Below, piece by piece: positions 62,501 to 64,000 of a DNA stretch of 64,000 nucleotides. Position 1 is the stretch's first letter; the number at the start of each line of letters is the position of its first letter. The notes beneath the pieces were generated by a model. The model ran no database searches. It was not told the origin of the DNA and worked only from the letters and a program-made list of their open reading frames with translations. Origin of the DNA: Dryobates pubescens (taxonomy: Eukaryota > Chordata > Aves > Piciformes > Picidae); assembly GCF_014839835.1 (NCBI RefSeq), contig NC_071634.1:18644453-18708452 (forward strand), read 5' to 3'. A program made the position numbers and the translations under genes.

Positions 62501-63126
62501 CTCTGCAAATACCTCTTCAGGCCATCAGGAAAAATTTCAGTGGCACAATAAAGGAGTGAGCTCCAGAAGACTGCCCTTCTCAGTTGTTTGTTTTTTGACT
62601 TTTTACTGAAGCGTAAACAATGTAAGCAAGACAGAAAACATGGTCATTTTAGCAAAGTGTATGACTTACCTCCACTTCTGTGTAATTAACACAGACAAGA
62701 AAAGCTCATGGATAATTATACTTCAGCAGTTGTTACGACTTGACTTTGCAGGTGGATGAGCTAGCCATCTATTTCAGTAGCACAGGGTAGCTTTAGGTAT
62801 AGTGTTTTCCTTCTTACATGACCTGACATACCAAACATGCAGAAATAAAGCTGGTCTTCCCAGAAGCACGTTCAGACTGGGTACTTCACAAATGCCATCC
62901 CCACCATTTCTGTGTGGTGTTCTCCCCACAGAACAACTCTAGAAACAAGCAAAACTTACCCAACAGCAGGATTCACAATTCTGATGTAGTCATAGCATCT
63001 TCCTATGACAATGCTTTCCAGGTTCGGTGTTGTACCTTCACCTTTCCATTTCTTTCCTTGCCCTTTAGAGAAGCTGTCCATGAACGGAACAGTGACAAGT
63101 AAGAGAGACGAAAAAAGGATCTTCAT
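50464..63126 (-). CDS. BST1: ADP-ribosyl cyclase 2 (BST1/CD157), nine coding exons
   Basis: GPI-anchored ectoenzyme that makes cyclic ADP-ribose and ADP-ribose from NAD+ and also acts as an adhesion and signalling receptor on myeloid and stromal cells. The nine exons join to 954 nt, or 317 aa (human 318). Order: signal peptide (about 1-20), catalytic domain (about 32-276), and a GPI-type tail (about 295-317). Active-site residues seen are W103 (SLFW), D125, D133, W166 (SFW) and E204 (DYEIPNL). The CD38 Glu-146 position is Ala124 here; human BST1 also lacks Glu there. Ten ectodomain cysteines are kept. Exons 2-7 equal those of CD38 in length and phase, which shows tandem duplication. No poly(A) signal or TATA box is certain. 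Confidence 0.95.
53491..53550 (-). CDS. BST1: BST1 coding exon 8
   Basis: 60 nt, phase 2 in and out, residues 258-277. The acceptor is TATCTTCACAG and the donor TCATC|GTAAGT. It contains [20 protein letters not shown], aligned with human RPVKLLQCVDHSTHPDCALK. It is too short to stand out as an open frame and was found by phase and homology. Confidence 0.88.
54067..54153 (-). CDS. BST1: BST1 coding exon 7
   Basis: 87 nt, phase 2 in and out, residues 229-257. The acceptor is CTCTCTCCCAG and the donor TACAA|GTAAGT. It contains [20 protein letters not shown] and DVTCTDNYK (human ESCGEGSMKVLEKRLKDMGF, YSCINDYR). Confidence 0.94.
54648..54682 (+). repeat. (TTTG)n-like simple repeat
   Basis: TTTGTTTGTTTGTTTGTTTA followed by a T/G-rich stretch in BST1 intron 6-7. 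It is a simple repeat only. Confidence 0.75.
55129..55221 (-). CDS. BST1: BST1 coding exon 6, catalytic Glu
   Basis: 93 nt, phase 2 in and out, residues 198-228. It contains [16 protein letters not shown] (E204) and [13 protein letters not shown]; human is [16 protein letters not shown]. The acceptor has to be TGAATCAG at 55,222-55,224. A better-looking TTTTTTTGCAG lies 11 bases further in, inside the codons for Phe-Phe-Ala. The donor is GATAG|GTAAGT. Confidence 0.93.
55847..56050 (-). repeat. CR1 LINE 3' end in BST1 intron 5-6
   Basis: The plus strand shows AAAGATCATCCATAGGCAGG, CATCAGGTTGCTCAAAGCC, CACCTCCAGGGAGGAGGCAT and GTTCCAGTGTCTCACTGTTC, the reverse of a CR1 3' UTR of about 200 bp. 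It lies between exons 5 and 6 and is moderately diverged. Confidence 0.88.
56379..56455 (-). CDS. BST1: BST1 coding exon 5
   Basis: 77 nt, phase 0 in and phase 2 out, residues 173-197. The acceptor is CTGTATTGCAG and the donor CCAGG|GTAAGA. It contains [12 protein letters not shown] (human SSGVIHVMLNGS) and GGAYPEP. It lacks the Cys found here in CD38, as does human BST1. Confidence 0.95.
57061..57143 (-). CDS. BST1: BST1 coding exon 4
   Basis: 83 nt, phase 1 in and phase 0 out, residues 145-172. The acceptor is GCCTTCCTACAG and the donor GCCACT|GTAAAT, weaker than the others. It contains [19 protein letters not shown] and SFWRMAS (W166). Confidence 0.93.
57320..57470 (+). repeat. CR1 3' tail remnant in BST1 intron 3-4
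   Basis: GATGGTCCCTTCCAACCCCT and CATTCTGTGATTTTG (57,326-57,361) are a CR1 tail. A second tail-like piece, GGTCTTGAAAAGTCTTCTCC with ATGATCCTATGACT, lies at 57,432-57,470. They may be two insertions or one interrupted copy. Confidence 0.6.
57692..57827 (-). CDS. BST1: BST1 coding exon 3
   Basis: 136 nt, phase 0 in and phase 1 out, residues 100-144. The acceptor is TTTTTTATGTAG and the donor CACTG|GTAAGA. It contains [16 protein letters not shown] (W103), [19 protein letters not shown] and an NST glycosylation site. Ala124 stands where CD38 has its Glu. Confidence 0.95.
58903..59032 (-). CDS. BST1: BST1 coding exon 2
   Basis: 130 nt, phase 2 in and phase 0 out, residues 56-99. The acceptor is CTATGATTACAG and the donor AACAAG|GTAATT. 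It contains [33 protein letters not shown] and TIPPNK, very close to human KNCTAIWEAF and KDPCSVLPSDYDLFITLS. Confidence 0.95.
59033..62959 (-). other. BST1: BST1 intron 1 (3.9 kb)
   Basis: Apart from the CR1 at 61,905-62,338 this intron is AT-rich single-copy-looking DNA. A 13-bp unit (CATACTAGYA type) occurs twice at about 60,437-60,461. I see no gene or RNA structure in it. Confidence 0.7.
61905..62338 (+). repeat. CR1 LINE, 5'-truncated, in BST1 intron 1
   Basis: The end of the reverse-transcriptase frame ([37 protein letters not shown]) is followed by the 3' UTR through CCTGATCTAGTGTGAGGTGT and GCTTCCAGCCCTGACAATTT. It is about 430 bp, antisense to BST1, and of the same subfamily as the copy at 45.1 kb. 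Confidence 0.92.
62960..63126 (-). CDS. BST1: BST1 coding exon 1: signal peptide
   Basis: 167 nt, residues 1-55 plus two bases. [18 protein letters not shown] is a signal peptide; then [18 protein letters not shown], parallel to [17 protein letters not shown] of CD38. The donor is TTGG|GTAAGT. ATG 63,126 starts exactly at a hydrophobic leader; the open frame seven codons upstream adds only a non-leader stretch. Confidence 0.93.
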
Positions 63127-63534
63127 GATGAATTCTTGACAGCCCACGTTCTTGAAGCCAAAAAAGGAGAGTCAAGGTATACAGTTTGAATGGAAAGACG
63201 GAGGCTTAGCGTTTTCACCACTGGCCAGAGCTCTGTACACAAAAGGCGAAGGTAAACGGAGATCTGATCTTTGCTGGGCAGTGCAATCTGCGGGTTTCCT
63301 GGATCGGTCGCAGCACAGAGATACATCACTTCCTCGAGGCTCACTCTCCCCTACTTCTGAAAAACGAGACTTCTAGGGTCACTGTATTGCCACCTGGTGA
63401 GACTGGGAAGAATTACAATACGTTGTACTAAGGGGAGAACAACCGTGGCCACTTCAGGATTTACAGGGCCTTAGGTCTACTTAGTACTCATTGCCGTGCC
63501 ACACCTGCCCTAAAACATCACAAGCGCTTACAAG
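63127..63534 (-). promoter_or_regulatory. BST1: BST1 upstream region
   Basis: This is the 408 bp between the BST1 start codon and the solo LTR. I see no TATA box at a useful distance. It is mildly CpG-containing (for example ACTTCCTCGAGG near 63,330) but not a full island. It should hold the BST1 5' UTR and core promoter by position. Confidence 0.4.
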
Positions 63535-63971
63535 TGTGAGAAATTGTTGTACTTGGCTTTCGCAAGGGGGAGGTCGATGCCGGTGGGTGCCGGCATTGCT
63601 GGGGACCGTGGGGTTCGATCTGTAAGCTGATTGGCTTGTTGTTAGTCTGTATTGTGTAGGATGTGGATTGGGAGAGAAATGGAGAGAAGTTGAGGCGTCG
63701 AGATGTCTGAAGACTGGCCGAGTCAAGAGTGCTAACTTTTGTCCCAGCCCTGACCGCAGCGAGCAACAGGGGGGACCGGGAATGGAGGGTGGGTGGGAGT
63801 GTGCTTGGGAAAGGCAAAGGGATTTGTAGAGATATGTATGAATATGTATGTTTGACATCTATATATACTCAACTCGTGTTGTTATGCTGTGCGCCCAGCG
63901 CTGGTTTGCCTTTATTTTGTAATAAACTGTTTGTATTTGAAATTTAGCAGTGAGCTCGTTTCTCACACAAG
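63531..63971 (+). mobile_element. Solo LTR of an endogenous retrovirus, with 4-bp target duplication
   Basis: The LTR is 63,535-63,967 (433 bp). It begins TGTGAGAAA and ends TTTCTCACA, a perfect 9-bp inverted repeat with the canonical TG...CA ends, and it is flanked on both sides by CAAG (63,531-63,534 and 63,968-63,971). Inside lie a CCAAT-type ATTGG (63,630), a TATA stretch (TATATATA, 63,860-63,867) and AATAAA (63,921-63,926), in the order of U3-R-U5. A 4-bp duplication favours a gammaretrovirus-like (ERV1) origin. No internal region follows, so it is a recombined fossil with no genes. Intact ends suggest it is not ancient. Confidence 0.85.
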
Positions 63972-64000
63972 CAATGTTTTAAACTTTGGGTTCTTCTTTT

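Noticed and set aside
1-64000. CRISPR arrays, operons, tRNA or rRNA genes, bacterial insertion sequences
   Set aside because: None seen. The sequence is vertebrate nuclear DNA with spliced genes and LINE repeats; no regular spaced repeats or convincing tRNA cloverleaf were found.

Overview
The window looks like bird nuclear DNA. The evidence is a set of 5'-truncated CR1 LINE copies with the (TTCTATTCTATT)-type or TGATTCT-type 3' ends usual in birds, long introns with GT/AG ends, and three spliced vertebrate genes in a recognisable order. The order is FGFBP1 (+), CD38 (-), BST1 (-). This matches the FGFBP1-CD38-BST1 block of human 4p15, in flipped orientation. I cannot name the species from sequence alone.

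Layout. 1-4,030 is intergenic with one worn CR1 tail. 4,033-7,115 is FGFBP1: a TATA box, a short candidate non-coding first exon, a 1.3 kb intron, one coding exon (237 aa), and a 3' UTR that carries an antisense CR1 before its AATAAA. 7,130-21,231 is the convergent FGFBP1/CD38 interval, with three CR1 pieces, a perfect 43-bp tandem duplication and no gene that I can support. 21,232-40,862 is CD38 in eight coding exons (308 aa), with an 11 kb first intron and a CpG-rich promoter reaching to about 41.3 kb. 41,300-50,463 is intergenic. 50,464-63,126 is BST1 (CD157) in nine coding exons (317 aa). A complete solo LTR (63,535-63,967) lies 409 bp upstream of the BST1 start.

I rebuilt both ADP-ribosyl cyclase genes exon by exon from GT/AG ends and reading phase. 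Coding exons 2-7 have identical lengths in the two paralogues (130, 136, 83, 77, 93, 87 nt) and identical phases, so they are tandem duplicates. CD38 adds a type II membrane anchor in exon 1. BST1 adds a signal peptide in exon 1 and a ninth exon whose spliced frame gives a GPI-type hydrophobic tail. Both enzymes act outside the cell on NAD+. FGFBP1 is a secreted FGF carrier, is unrelated in function, and is a neighbour only by conserved synteny.

I found no new multi-gene system. The most useful second-look items are the solo LTR beside BST1, a CR1 copy with the head-to-head structure expected of twin priming, two decoy splice acceptors (BST1 exon 6 and CD38 exon 5), a stop codon built into the BST1 exon 8 donor that would give a soluble form, and an Ala in BST1 at the CD38 Glu-146 position.
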